Assembly: GCA_910585615.1 (NCBI GenBank)
Contig: CAJUFO010000104.1
Span: forward strand, 1 to 11,652
DNA length: 11,652 nt
Source: an uncultured Acetatifactor sp.
Lineage (GTDB): Bacteria; Bacillota; Clostridia; Lachnospirales; Lachnospiraceae
Reading direction: 5' to 3'
Below, piece by piece: positions 1 through 6,747 of this stretch. Made by a program: the position numbers and the translations under genes. Every line of letters begins with the position of its first letter. The stretch's first letter is position 1. Under the pieces are notes generated by a model that worked only from the letters and a program-made list of their open reading frames with translations, searched no databases and was not told where the DNA came from.

Positions 1-51
1 CATATATTAACATAGATTCCAAAAATATACAAATTATTTCACGACAGTTCC

Positions 52-803
52 TTAACCGGCACCAGCTCCCAGTCGGTCAACGGGAATCCGGAGACTTTCC
101 GTGAGGGGGATTTCTGCATCCTCCCGCCCTCCGCCAGGCATCTCCAGACCAGCTTCCCGGAGGGGGTGGCCGTCAAAATCATGGTCCGCCCCTCCGCTTT
201 CACGGATATCTGCACCGGGCTCCTGAAAGGTCAGGACATGCTGAGCCATTTCCTTCTGGACAGCATCTACAATGAGAACAGCGAGCAGTACCTTGTCTTC
301 CGCACCGGGCAGGATGAGGGGATACGGGGGCAGGTGCTGGACATGTTCCAGGAGATGTTCTCCACCGATGCCTACACGGACCGCATCGTCACGGGGATGC
401 TGATGACCCTGCTCACCAAGCTCTCCCGGAACTGGCAGGCCGCCGTGGAATCCGCTCCCGTCAGGAATGTGGATCATGAGATCCTGACCTATCTCCAGGA
501 AAACTATTCCACCATCACCTTAGAGGAGCTGGCAAGGTATCTCCACTACACGGTCCTTTACTGCTCCAGATATGTGAAAAAATCTTCGGCTGTACCTTCT
601 CCCAACTGCTGAACCAGATACGCTTCCAAAAAGCGCACCTGTTCCTGAAGAACTCCAGCCTGACGGTGAACCAGATCAGCAAGATGCTGGGGTACGAAAA
701 TCCGGAGAATTTCATGTGGGTTTTCAAGAAGATACATAAAATGACGCCCTCCCAGTACAGGGAGCTCTACCACGGGAAAACGGGGGAGGAGCGGCCGTCC
801 TGA
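52..803 (+). pseudogene. AraC-family transcriptional regulator, 5'-truncated and frameshifted
   Basis: The reading frame open from position 16 shows the second half of an N-terminal cupin-like sensing domain (GDFCILPPSARH, about 106-141), a helical linker, and then the first half of an AraC double helix-turn-helix (LEELARYLHYTVLYCSRYVK). The frame breaks at the A run 577-582: six A's are present where seven would keep YVKK-IFGCTFSQLLNQIRF in frame. The second HTH then continues in the other frame (VNQISKMLGYENPENFMWVFKK, TPSQYRELY) to a TGA at 801-803. The first third of a normal protein of about 280-300 residues is absent, and the sequence left of about 46 is AT-rich and shows no AraC similarity, with an in-frame stop at 13-15. 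No ribosome site or convincing start is seen. Family assignment is secure. I infer a dead gene, although slippage on the A run could in principle restore the frame. Such regulators often control sugar-use genes, but no target can be named. Confidence 0.85.
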
Positions 804-860
804 TTCCGCTATATCCCCGGCGCTCCCGTTGGAACCGGGATTGGCTCACAAATGCACAAA

Positions 861-904
861 AAACGCTCATGAAGCATTTCTGCTGCATGAGCGTTTCTTT
901 TTTT
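861..904 (+). terminator. Hairpin terminator, probably bidirectional
   Basis: The arms 861-876 and 881-896 pair over 16 positions with one mismatch (872/885) and a TTTC loop. On the plus strand they are followed by a T run (898-904), and on the minus strand by the complement of the A run at 858-863. It would end transcription of the AraC remnant from the left and of the toxin-antitoxin unit from the right. The toxin remnant's stop codon (867-869) lies inside the stem. Confidence 0.85.
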
Positions 905-1166
905 CGGGAATCTCATCCTCTATCATCCCATATCCAGTATATACCGCCCTCCTTTTCAATTCCTCTGAAAAGACTTTGACTGCCTTTATGTCAAACCGGA
1001 ACTTGGGCCGCTTCAGTACATCCTCATATTCTGCAATGATTTCATCATTCAAGACAGGGATGATATCGCCTTTAAGCGCTTCCGCCGCCACCTGACCAGG
1101 AACCGAGCTGCCCTTAAGCATGGCGGACACAATGACATTTGTATCTAAAACCGCGTAATACTTCAC
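867..1166 (-). pseudogene. PIN-family toxin (COG1569-like), 3'-truncated
   Basis: The 99-codon frame opens with MKYYAVLDTNVIVSAML, the hallmark first strand of PIN-domain RNases with the metal-binding Asp8, and continues with LNDEIIAEYEDVLKRPKF, where a second acidic residue (around Glu46) is expected. Family members of this type run to about 130-145 residues and carry two further acidic positions in the last third, in a region of the form DDAYLVTGN. Here similarity stops at about residue 87 (MIEDEIP), and the final 12 residues are encoded by the A run and stem of the hairpin at 861-896. The start is GTG at 1164-1166, overlapping the antitoxin stop by 4 bp (GTGA), so translation is coupled. 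With half of the metal site missing, I infer that the product is not an active RNase, though it might still bind the antitoxin. Confidence 0.82.
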
Positions 1167-1471
1167 GAATCAACCGCCTGGCGCTCACGCCTGGAAGCAT
1201 CAATCTCGGCATTGATCTCTTCCAGGGACATATCGGCCAGTCCATTCTTCTCGGATGCTTCTCCTATCTCAACCATAGCCCGATACCCTCTGTCCGCGTT
1301 ATAAGGCGATTTGGGCAGCGTCATCCTGAAAGGGATGCCGTTTTCCATCACTGCCCGTTTCAGGAACATCCTCACAGCAGTGGAAATGTCTATCCCGAGA
1401 TTCTCAAAAACCTGTGCCGCCTCATCCTTCAGGGAATCGTCCACACGTACTTGCAATAATGATGTCGCCAT
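1163..1471 (-). CDS. RelB/DinJ-family antitoxin
   Basis: This 102-residue protein begins MATSLLQVRVDDSLKDEA, a ribbon-helix-helix strand-helix typical of RelB/DinJ antitoxins. It continues with FENLGIDISTAVRMFLKRAV and GIPFRMTLP, also typical of the family. The charged C-terminus (SLEEINAEIDASRRER) is the sort of tail that wraps the toxin. It should dimerise, repress its own promoter and neutralise the PIN toxin encoded immediately downstream. The ATG at 1469-1471 is chosen because AAGGAGGAGG (complement of 1479-1488) lies just upstream; the in-frame ATG at 1499-1501 falls in or next to the -10 box and would not be in the transcript. The gene is full length and looks intact, whereas its partner is truncated. 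Pairing of DinJ-like antitoxins with PIN toxins is known in Clostridia. Confidence 0.9.
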   Translation of the reverse strand: MATSLLQVRVDDSLKDEAAQVFENLGIDISTAVRMFLKRAVMENGIPFRMTLPKSPYNADRGYRAMVEIGEASEKNGLADMSLEEINAEIDASRRERQAVDS

Positions 1472-1478
1472 GGCAGAA

Positions 1479-1488
1479 CCTCCTCCTT
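1479..1488 (-). promoter_or_regulatory. Strong ribosome binding site deciding the antitoxin start
   Basis: AAGGAGGAGG on the minus strand sits 7 nt before the ATG at 1471. It favours the 102-residue product over a longer frame opening at 1501. Confidence 0.8.
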
Positions 1489-1500
1489 GTTTGTAAGACA

Positions 1501-1529
1501 ATTATATTGCATTGTCCTGCAAAATGCAA
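1501..1529 (-). promoter_or_regulatory. Promoter and probable auto-operator of the toxin-antitoxin unit
   Basis: On the minus strand the -35 box TTGCAT (complement of 1524-1529) is followed by a 17-bp spacer and a perfect -10 box TATAAT (complement of 1501-1506). A 7-bp perfect inverted repeat (TTGCATT at 1507-1513, AATGCAA at 1523-1529) fills the space between the boxes and covers the -35. That is a natural place for a ribbon-helix-helix antitoxin to bind and block polymerase. The promoter starts only about 20 bp after the GH3 stop codon. Confidence 0.75.
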
Positions 1530-1550
1530 GAGGAAATCAATAGCATTCCC

Positions 1551-4500
1551 TTATTCGCTCTCCTCCTGGGATGCCCGCACGGCCCGGAACTTCTCCTCCA
1601 GGGATTCCTTCAGCGTAAGCTTCGCCTCTCTGATCTCCATGCCGCCCTGTCCGAAGTAGAGCTTCAGGAAGGTGGTATTGTGGAAGGATGGATTCAGGAC
1701 GCTCTCCTCCGTCCTCCACTCTGTGTCCTCCCCCGTGAGGGATATGGTCTTCAGGATCTGCTTGTCCTGGGACAATGTGAGAGGCACCTGGGCCAGGCTC
1801 CCCTGCCCTGCCACCCTTAAGGTCAGCTCCAGCCTGTAGAAGCCCCGCTCTTTGACGTTCAGCTCAAAGGTGACGCTGCTACCCTTTCCTGTGGGGATGT
1901 CCTCCACCGGCAGGCTGCACCCCGCCGCCTCCACCGGAACCCGCACCAGCTCCCCGAAGCTCTCCATCTCCTGGGCCGCCACCGCTGCCAGCTGCCTGTC
2001 CAGCTCGCTCTCCCTGCCCTCCATGCGCTGGTAGGCGGGGGTGGTCAGCAGGTAGCGGCAGATATTGGCTGCGCTGCGCAGGTACTCTGCCCTTGTGACG
2101 CGTCCCTCTTTCAGGCTCTCCATGGAATTGTCCTTCTGGGAGTTCTCGGCGGCATTGGCCGTGACCATGAACAGGTCGTTCTGGGCCCGCACCATGGCGG
2201 CCACGTTCTCCGTCCTCCCGGACTTGCCCTCATCGTTGGCCTTGGCCCACCAGTCGGTCATGACGATGCCCGTATAGCCCCACTGGCCCCGCAATATGGT
2301 GGTGAGCATGTCATAATTGGCCGCGGACCAGAAGCCGTTGATGGGATTGTAGGAGGTCATGATGGAGTAAGCGCCGCCCTCCTTCACCGCGATCTCAAAG
2401 CCCTTCAGGTACAGCTCCCGCAGCGCGCGCTCGGACACCACGGCCTCCACCGTGTGGCGGTTGAATTCCTGGCTGTTGCAGGCGAAGTGCTTGATGGTGC
2501 CGGTGACATTGTAGCGGCCCATGGCCCGTAGCTGGGCTGCCGCCATCTTCCCCGTCACAAAGGGGTCTTCGCTGAAGTACTCGAAGTTGCGCCCGTTCAG
2601 GGGATTCCTGTGGAGGTTGATGCCGGGGCCCAGCAAAGTGTCTATCTTGTTTTTGCGAAGCTCCAGCGCCTCCCACCGGAACAGCTCCTCGGACAGGGCC
2701 TCGTTGAAGGTTGCTCCAAGGCAGGCGCCGTTTGGCATGGCGAAGGCGATGCTGCCGCAGTCCATACGGATGCCGCTGGGGCCGTCGGCGCAGCAGGCGA
2801 TGGGGATGCCGAACGCCTGCAGCGCTTCCGTGACGCCGCCGAAAGCTCCCGCCGTGCCGGCCGTTACCTTGGGAGAGCACATGCCCTCGCCCCGAATCAT
2901 ACAGACCAGGTCTTCGTCGGAAAGCTGGGCCAGGAAGTCCTCCATGGACACCTTTCCGGCCTCCACGTCGGACAGGCGGTATCCCCTGTCGCCGGTGCAG
3001 GCAAACCGCTCTCCGTCGCCTGCCGCAGAGGTGCTGCCCTCTGTTCTGCCGGAAGCGTCCGGCTGGCCTTTTCCTGTTCCAGGAGCGCCGCTTCCCTCCA
3101 CGGCATCGGAAGGGCCTGCGCTGCCCGCTATTGCCTGATGTATCTGCGCCAGCCTGTCCGCCCTGCGCTGTCCGGGATCTACGGTGCGCAGGGGCGCTGC
3201 CTCGTAGGCCACCTGGAAGCTGCCGTCAGCACAGGCTTGTGGCTTCATGCGCTGAAAGGCCGTCACGGGCGCACAGGCCTCCTCCAGAGTTTCTACTACG
3301 ATATTGTCTTTTATATTCGCTTTTCCCGCCGCAGAGGCGCTGCGCACGTCCGTGCCCACGTAAAAGACATACTCCCCTGCCTCCAGCACCCAGCTGGATT
3401 TGTGGCCCGCGGCCCCGCTGTCGTCATAGGATGCCAGCACATGGGCAGGAATGGCGATCTCCAGCACCTGGCTCTCGCCGGGAACAAGCTCCTTTGTCTT
3501 CGCGAAACCGCAGAGGCTCCGTGCCGGTTTTCCCAGCGCTCCCTGGGGCGCCTGGCAGTAGACCTGGGCCACCTCCTTCCCGGCTGCGGCCCCTGTATTG
3601 GTGACTTTGACCCGAAGCCTTACCTGGGCGGCAGCCGTCCCGCATTCCCGACAGCCCTGCCCCGCCGCCTGACTGCCGCTGCAGAATCCGCCAGGCGCGC
3701 TCCCCTCCTCCATCCAGGCCTCCAGGGAGAAGGTGGTATAGGAGAGGCCGAAGCCGAAGGGATAGAGCACTTTGTCTTTGGCAAAGGTCTCGAAGTAGCG
3801 GTAGCCTACGTAGATGTCCTCCTGGTAGAGGTTCCTCTTCTCATCGCCGTGATTGCTGGTGGACGGATAGTCCGCTATGTCCCTGGCGATGGTGTCCGTC
3901 AGCTTCCCGGAAGGGGATACCGCCCCGGACAGCACGTCCAGCACGCCGTTGCCGCCCTCCTGGCCGCCCTGCCATACGTACAGCACAGACGAGGGCCGGT
4001 AGCGCTCCACCCATTTCATGTCGATGATATTGCCTACGTTCAGGAGCACCACCGTGCGCCGGAAAGCTCCGCAGACCAGGCGCAGCATGTCCTCCTCGTC
4101 CGCCGTCAGCAGGTAGCTGCCCGCCTCCGCCTTGTTGTCCTGATCCTCCCCGGCGGTTCTGGCGATGATTATGACAGCCGTGTCGGATTCTTCGGCCGCC
4201 TGGCCCACCAGCTCCCGGGTGAGGGGCATCTCCTTCTGGAACCAGGGCTCTCCCGCCCAGCCCGCGCCGGCGTCAAAAGGGTTCTCCTTCAGCCATTCCC
4301 GGTAGACGGCGGCAAGCTTCTCGTTCAGCACGAAGCTGCTCTCCTCCAGCGCCTCCCGGATGCCTGTCACATAGCTGGTGTTCACCATGCCGCCGGAGCC
4401 TGTGCCGCTCTTATAGTAGTTGAACTGCCCTCTGCCGAACAGGGCGATCCGCTCTCCCTCTCTCAGGGGAAGCACGCCGCCCTCGTTGCGCAGCATGACG

Positions 4501-4568
4501 ATTCCTTCCGCCACCACGGCCCTGGCCGTCCGGGCGTACTGTTTGATGTCAAATGTGTCGTGTCCCAT
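1551..4568 (-). CDS. Glycoside hydrolase family 3 beta-glucosidase-like enzyme, reversed domain order
   Basis: This 1005-residue cytoplasmic enzyme (no signal peptide) should release terminal sugars from beta-linked oligosaccharides or glycosides. The domains are permuted relative to most GH3 enzymes. The alpha/beta sandwich comes first (EGIVMLRNEGGVLPL at 21-35, GTGSGGM at 55-61, RTAGEDQDNKAEAGSYLLT at 137-155, probably containing the acid/base Glu). A fibronectin-III-like domain follows (about 316-410, from QVRLRVKVTNTG), and then the TIM-barrel-like catalytic domain (about 545-830). That domain carries ADGPSGIRMD (594-603), GPGINLHRNPLNGRNFEYF (647-665), KH at 693-694, and the nucleophile Asp772 in MTDWW. 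A C-terminal beta-sandwich (about 875-990) may bind sugar or be structural. The same reversed order is known for Butyrivibrio and Ruminococcus beta-glucosidases. A Gly/Ser/Ala-rich linker (about 480-522) joins the halves. The start at 4568 is set by AAAGGAG about 6 nt upstream; a longer in-frame start at 4658 lies in the promoter. The exact substrate is not deducible. Confidence 0.93.
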   Translation of the reverse strand: MGHDTFDIKQYARTARAVVAEGIVMLRNEGGVLPLREGERIALFGRGQFNYYKSGTGSGGMVNTSYVTGIREALEESSFVLNEKLAAVYREWLKENPFDAGAGWAGEPWFQKEMPLTRELVGQAAEESDTAVIIIARTAGEDQDNKAEAGSYLLTADEEDMLRLVCGAFRRTVVLLNVGNIIDMKWVERYRPSSVLYVWQGGQEGGNGVLDVLSGAVSPSGKLTDTIARDIADYPSTSNHGDEKRNLYQEDIYVGYRYFETFAKDKVLYPFGFGLSYTTFSLEAWMEEGSAPGGFCSGSQAAGQGCRECGTAAAQVRLRVKVTNTGAAAGKEVAQVYCQAPQGALGKPARSLCGFAKTKELVPGESQVLEIAIPAHVLASYDDSGAAGHKSSWVLEAGEYVFYVGTDVRSASAAGKANIKDNIVVETLEEACAPVTAFQRMKPQACADGSFQVAYEAAPLRTVDPGQRRADRLAQIHQAIAGSAGPSDAVEGSGAPGTGKGQPDASGRTEGSTSAAGDGERFACTGDRGYRLSDVEAGKVSMEDFLAQLSDEDLVCMIRGEGMCSPKVTAGTAGAFGGVTEALQAFGIPIACCADGPSGIRMDCGSIAFAMPNGACLGATFNEALSEELFRWEALELRKNKIDTLLGPGINLHRNPLNGRNFEYFSEDPFVTGKMAAAQLRAMGRYNVTGTIKHFACNSQEFNRHTVEAVVSERALRELYLKGFEIAVKEGGAYSIMTSYNPINGFWSAANYDMLTTILRGQWGYTGIVMTDWWAKANDEGKSGRTENVAAMVRAQNDLFMVTANAAENSQKDNSMESLKEGRVTRAEYLRSAANICRYLLTTPAYQRMEGRESELDRQLAAVAAQEMESFGELVRVPVEAAGCSLPVEDIPTGKGSSVTFELNVKERGFYRLELTLRVAGQGSLAQVPLTLSQDKQILKTISLTGEDTEWRTEESVLNPSFHNTTFLKLYFGQGGMEIREAKLTLKESLEEKFRAVRASQEESE

Positions 4569-4629
4569 TTTCTGCTCCTTTCCTGGGCATCTATTTATAC
4601 TGCTTAACGATTTCACAAAAACCCTTTTT

Positions 4630-4663
4630 ATTATATACCATGCGGTGTCGCTGCGCAATTGCG
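4630..4663 (-). promoter_or_regulatory. Promoter of the GH3 gene with a palindrome over the -35 box
   Basis: On the minus strand TTGCGC (complement of 4653-4658), a 17-bp spacer and TATAAT (complement of 4630-4635) lie about 60 bp before the start codon. The perfect 10-bp palindrome CGCAATTGCG (4654-4663) overlaps the -35 box and may be a regulator site. It does not resemble the usual LacI-type operator. The gene therefore appears to be transcribed separately from the lipoprotein gene upstream. Confidence 0.6.
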
Positions 4664-4746
4664 GCAGATGTACTTATTTCGGCCCGGTCTGTCATTTCTT
4701 GTCTTTTTTTCGTTTATGGGATAGGACGGTCGGGCAGCCGAAGCGC

Positions 4747-5898
4747 TCAGTTCAGGATAAAATACGCATAAATCTCATAGGTATCGTAATCTCCCGTCCC
4801 CCGGAAGTCCATGACGTTCTTCCGAATCCGGTACTCCCCCGGCGCCAGCTCCCCGTACAACCATTCCCAGTCCAGCTCCCGCCTTGTGGTGTCGTCCGAG
4901 GGAATCGTATAAGCGATATCGTGGAATCCATAATCCCCCTCCACCACAATGGGCGCTTCCTCCCATCTGCCATCCTCTTTCACCTGGATGGCAAAGTCAT
5001 CCCCGTCCTGCAGCTGTCCGGTGGGGGCGCCCTTATCATACTGGCTGTAGCAGAGCATGGCCCCGGTGGAAGAGATTCCCTCCAGGAAAAGATGCAGGCC
5101 TATCTGTTCCTTTTCCGATTCCTTCTGATAGAGATAGGCGCCGCCCTCCCGCACATCCGGGTCAAAGGTGAAAGTCTCCAGAATCTCCATCACGGCATCC
5201 TCATTTTCCTCCCACCATCCTTCCACCAAGCAGGTCTGAGCCACCACATCCCTCATGGGCTCTTTGAAGCCGATGAAATCCCAGTACGCGTGGCCGTCGT
5301 AGGTGCCTTTCCAGGCCGGGTGGCCTGCCACCGTCACCTCCTCCTGGGAAAGCCCTGTGCCGCACACGCCGAAAGACTGTATATAGGCAATCTCCACAAA
5401 TCCGATATCCGCATCCTCCGGGGAAAAGCATATCCCGTAGTCGCCAATGAGCAGGCTGTCGCTGTCCATGGGGCAGAGCTCATACTTCCACCCCTCCGGC
5501 ACCGTCAGGGAAATCGCGCCGAAGGGGCCACCCTGGGTCACCGTAGTCCCTGCGGCTCCGGGAGACCCTGCCATGTTTTCTCCATCGCTTCCCTTGCCTT
5601 CCGTTTCCTGCGGCGTTTTGCCCGGCGCTTCGCCATTGCTCCGGGCGGTGGTTGATTCATTTCCTGCGCTTTTCCCGCTGTCTCCGTCTTTTGTGCTGTC
5701 CGCTTCTTTCACGCTGCTGCCGCCTTTTGTGCTGTCCTCGTCCGGCATGCTGAACTCGACACTGCTTTCTCCCGCTTTTTCCGGCGCAGCCTCCACCCCG
5801 GCGCCATTTCCCACTGTAGCGCCTTCCTCCTTCCCGCAGCCGCCAAATGCCGCCATCACCGCCAGGCATCCTATCAGAGCCAATCCTCTTTTCTTCAT
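4747..5898 (-). CDS. Lipoprotein with C-terminal bacterial Ig-like (Big_14-type) domain
   Basis: The 383-residue product begins with a lipoprotein signal peptide (MKKRGLALIGCLAVMAAFGGC, Cys21 as lipidation site after AFGG). It should therefore be anchored on the outside of the cell membrane. Residues 22 to about 122 form a low-complexity Ser/Thr/Gly/Lys/Glu/Asp spacer with loosely repeated DSTK units, probably threading through the wall. A middle domain (about 124-245: GAISLTVPEGWKYE to AVMEILETFTFD) is of a type I cannot name. The last 130 residues, ending in DWEWLYGELAPGEYRIRKN and a final YFIL strand, match the immunoglobulin-like domain common in clostridial lipoproteins. The function is unknown; no enzyme motif is visible. 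The gene lies 178 bp upstream of the GH3 gene on the same strand, but the GH3 gene has its own promoter, so a shared role in sugar use is only a possibility. The ribosome site (GGAGAGGAG, 11-13 nt before ATG) is average. Confidence 0.85.
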   Translation of the reverse strand: MKKRGLALIGCLAVMAAFGGCGKEEGATVGNGAGVEAAPEKAGESSVEFSMPDEDSTKGGSSVKEADSTKDGDSGKSAGNESTTARSNGEAPGKTPQETEGKGSDGENMAGSPGAAGTTVTQGGPFGAISLTVPEGWKYELCPMDSDSLLIGDYGICFSPEDADIGFVEIAYIQSFGVCGTGLSQEEVTVAGHPAWKGTYDGHAYWDFIGFKEPMRDVVAQTCLVEGWWEENEDAVMEILETFTFDPDVREGGAYLYQKESEKEQIGLHLFLEGISSTGAMLCYSQYDKGAPTGQLQDGDDFAIQVKEDGRWEEAPIVVEGDYGFHDIAYTIPSDDTTRRELDWEWLYGELAPGEYRIRKNVMDFRGTGDYDTYEIYAYFILN

Positions 5899-6025
5899 AC
5901 TTCTTTCGTCTCCTCTCCCTGCACATCTCTTATACCGCAGACCGTCAGGATTTACAGTGATGCCCCCGGAAAGTACCTGGCTGACGATCTGCAGTCTGGT
6001 TGTACTGTAAATTTAACCTGTGTGC

Positions 6026-6054
6026 AGTATATTTGCTTATCTGAATAGACGAAA
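6026..6054 (-). promoter_or_regulatory. Possible promoter of the lipoprotein gene
   Basis: TATACT (complement of 6026-6031) is a good -10 box on the minus strand. Only a weak TTTCGT (complement of 6049-6054) sits 17 bp upstream. It would give a leader of about 120 nt before the start codon. The leader contains a 9-bp inverted repeat (5950-5958 with 6004-6012). Confidence 0.35.
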
Positions 6055-6101
6055 GACGCACCGAAAAGTTCCCCGCGGGCCCCAGGCTATCTCCCTGCCG
6101 T

Positions 6102-6572
6102 CTACACCAATGCCTCCACCAGCAGCCTGTCTCCCAGGACAATCTCCTTTACGCCCACTTCTTTCTTCTTGTTAAAGCAGAAGCTGAGCATGTATCCTTT
6201 TTTCAGATGAAAGCGATCCAGATAGGCCGACAGCTGCTGTTCGCCTCTCTCGTGACAGGCTTTTTCCCGCCAAATCTTCAGCTCTACCACGAACTGCTCT
6301 CCCCGGTAATCAATCACTAAATCCATCCTTTCCCGGTTGCGGGTCCGGGCCTCCATATAGCAGTTCCCCACTCCATTGATGATCGGCTTCAGGAACAGCA
6401 TGAAGTAACGTCTCCCGGCTTCCTCCAGAAAGGTCTCGTCCGCATCCCCGTACAGCGCGTCAAAGCTTTCCACGAACCGCTCAAGCACCCGTCTGACGTT
6501 CAGATGTCCGTTCACGACAAACTGGTTCTTATGACCCTGTCTCTCAAATCCACCATGTAATGCCTGTCCGGT
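6102..6572 (-). pseudogene. C-terminal remnant of an AAA-ATPase/PD-(D/E)XK nuclease protein
   Basis: The frame reads like the last 130-160 residues of the common gut-Clostridia/Bacteroidetes proteins that join an AAA ATPase to a PD-(D/E)XK nuclease domain (PDDEXK_9 type). Those are normally around 500-560 residues. Numbered from the GTG at 6515, motifs seen are DADETFLEEAGRRYF (24-38), FLKPIINGVGNCY (41-53), Asp65 in RMDLVIDY, and the catalytic core ELK (78-80), then KKGYMLSFCFNKKK (105-118). Family-like sequence extends above the GTG (GGFERQGHKNQFV) until a TAG at 6573-6575. No ribosome site precedes the GTG. The ATPase part is missing, so I infer a decayed gene. A small nuclease-domain protein cannot be excluded, because the remaining frame has no stops. 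The biological role of the full-length family is not settled. Confidence 0.8.
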
Positions 6573-6667
6573 CTACAGGTTCCGGTCACATTGAATGTCC
6601 TGCCCATTTCCGCTCCCCCTTACCCCTGTCTTGTCTATGCGCGCTGCCGGTTTTCCCTTATAATAAA

Positions 6668-6696
6668 ACTATGCCATCGAAACAGCCGCCTGTCAA
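6668..6696 (-). promoter_or_regulatory. Candidate promoter upstream of the nuclease remnant
   Basis: On the minus strand a perfect TTGACA (complement of 6691-6696) is followed by a 17-bp spacer and CATAGT (complement of 6668-6673). It points into the PD-(D/E)XK remnant and may be what is left of the parent gene's promoter. It sits inside an inverted repeat (6682-6694 with 6733-6747). Confidence 0.45.
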
Positions 6697-6747
6697 GAGA
6701 TACCGTGGGGATCCGATTCGATGGAAAGGACAGACAGGCGGGGCTGT
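6682..6747. repeat. 13-bp inverted repeat after the histidine kinase gene
   Basis: ACAGCCGCCTGTC (6682-6694) pairs with GACAGGCGGGGCTGT (6733-6747) apart from a 2-nt bulge, with 38 nt between. Because the right arm ends at the kinase stop codon it may form a 3' hairpin on the kinase mRNA, but no clear T run follows. The left arm also overlaps a promoter -35 box, so an operator is an alternative. A second inverted pair, CCATCGA (6674-6680) and TCGATGG (6718-6724), would compete with it. Confidence 0.5.

Noticed and set aside
2610..4607. Plus-strand open frame of 665 codons
   Set aside because: It lies wholly antisense to the GH3 gene, has an unnatural His/Arg/Pro/Ala-rich composition and no recognisable domain. 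It is a by-product of GC-rich codon use.
4420..5655. Plus-strand open frame of 411 codons
   Set aside because: It spans the GH3 5' end, the promoter gap and much of the lipoprotein gene in antisense, with no family similarity or ribosome site.
6631..6664. Plus-strand TTGTCT and TATAAT as a promoter
   Set aside because: The spacer is 22 bp and no plus-strand gene follows.
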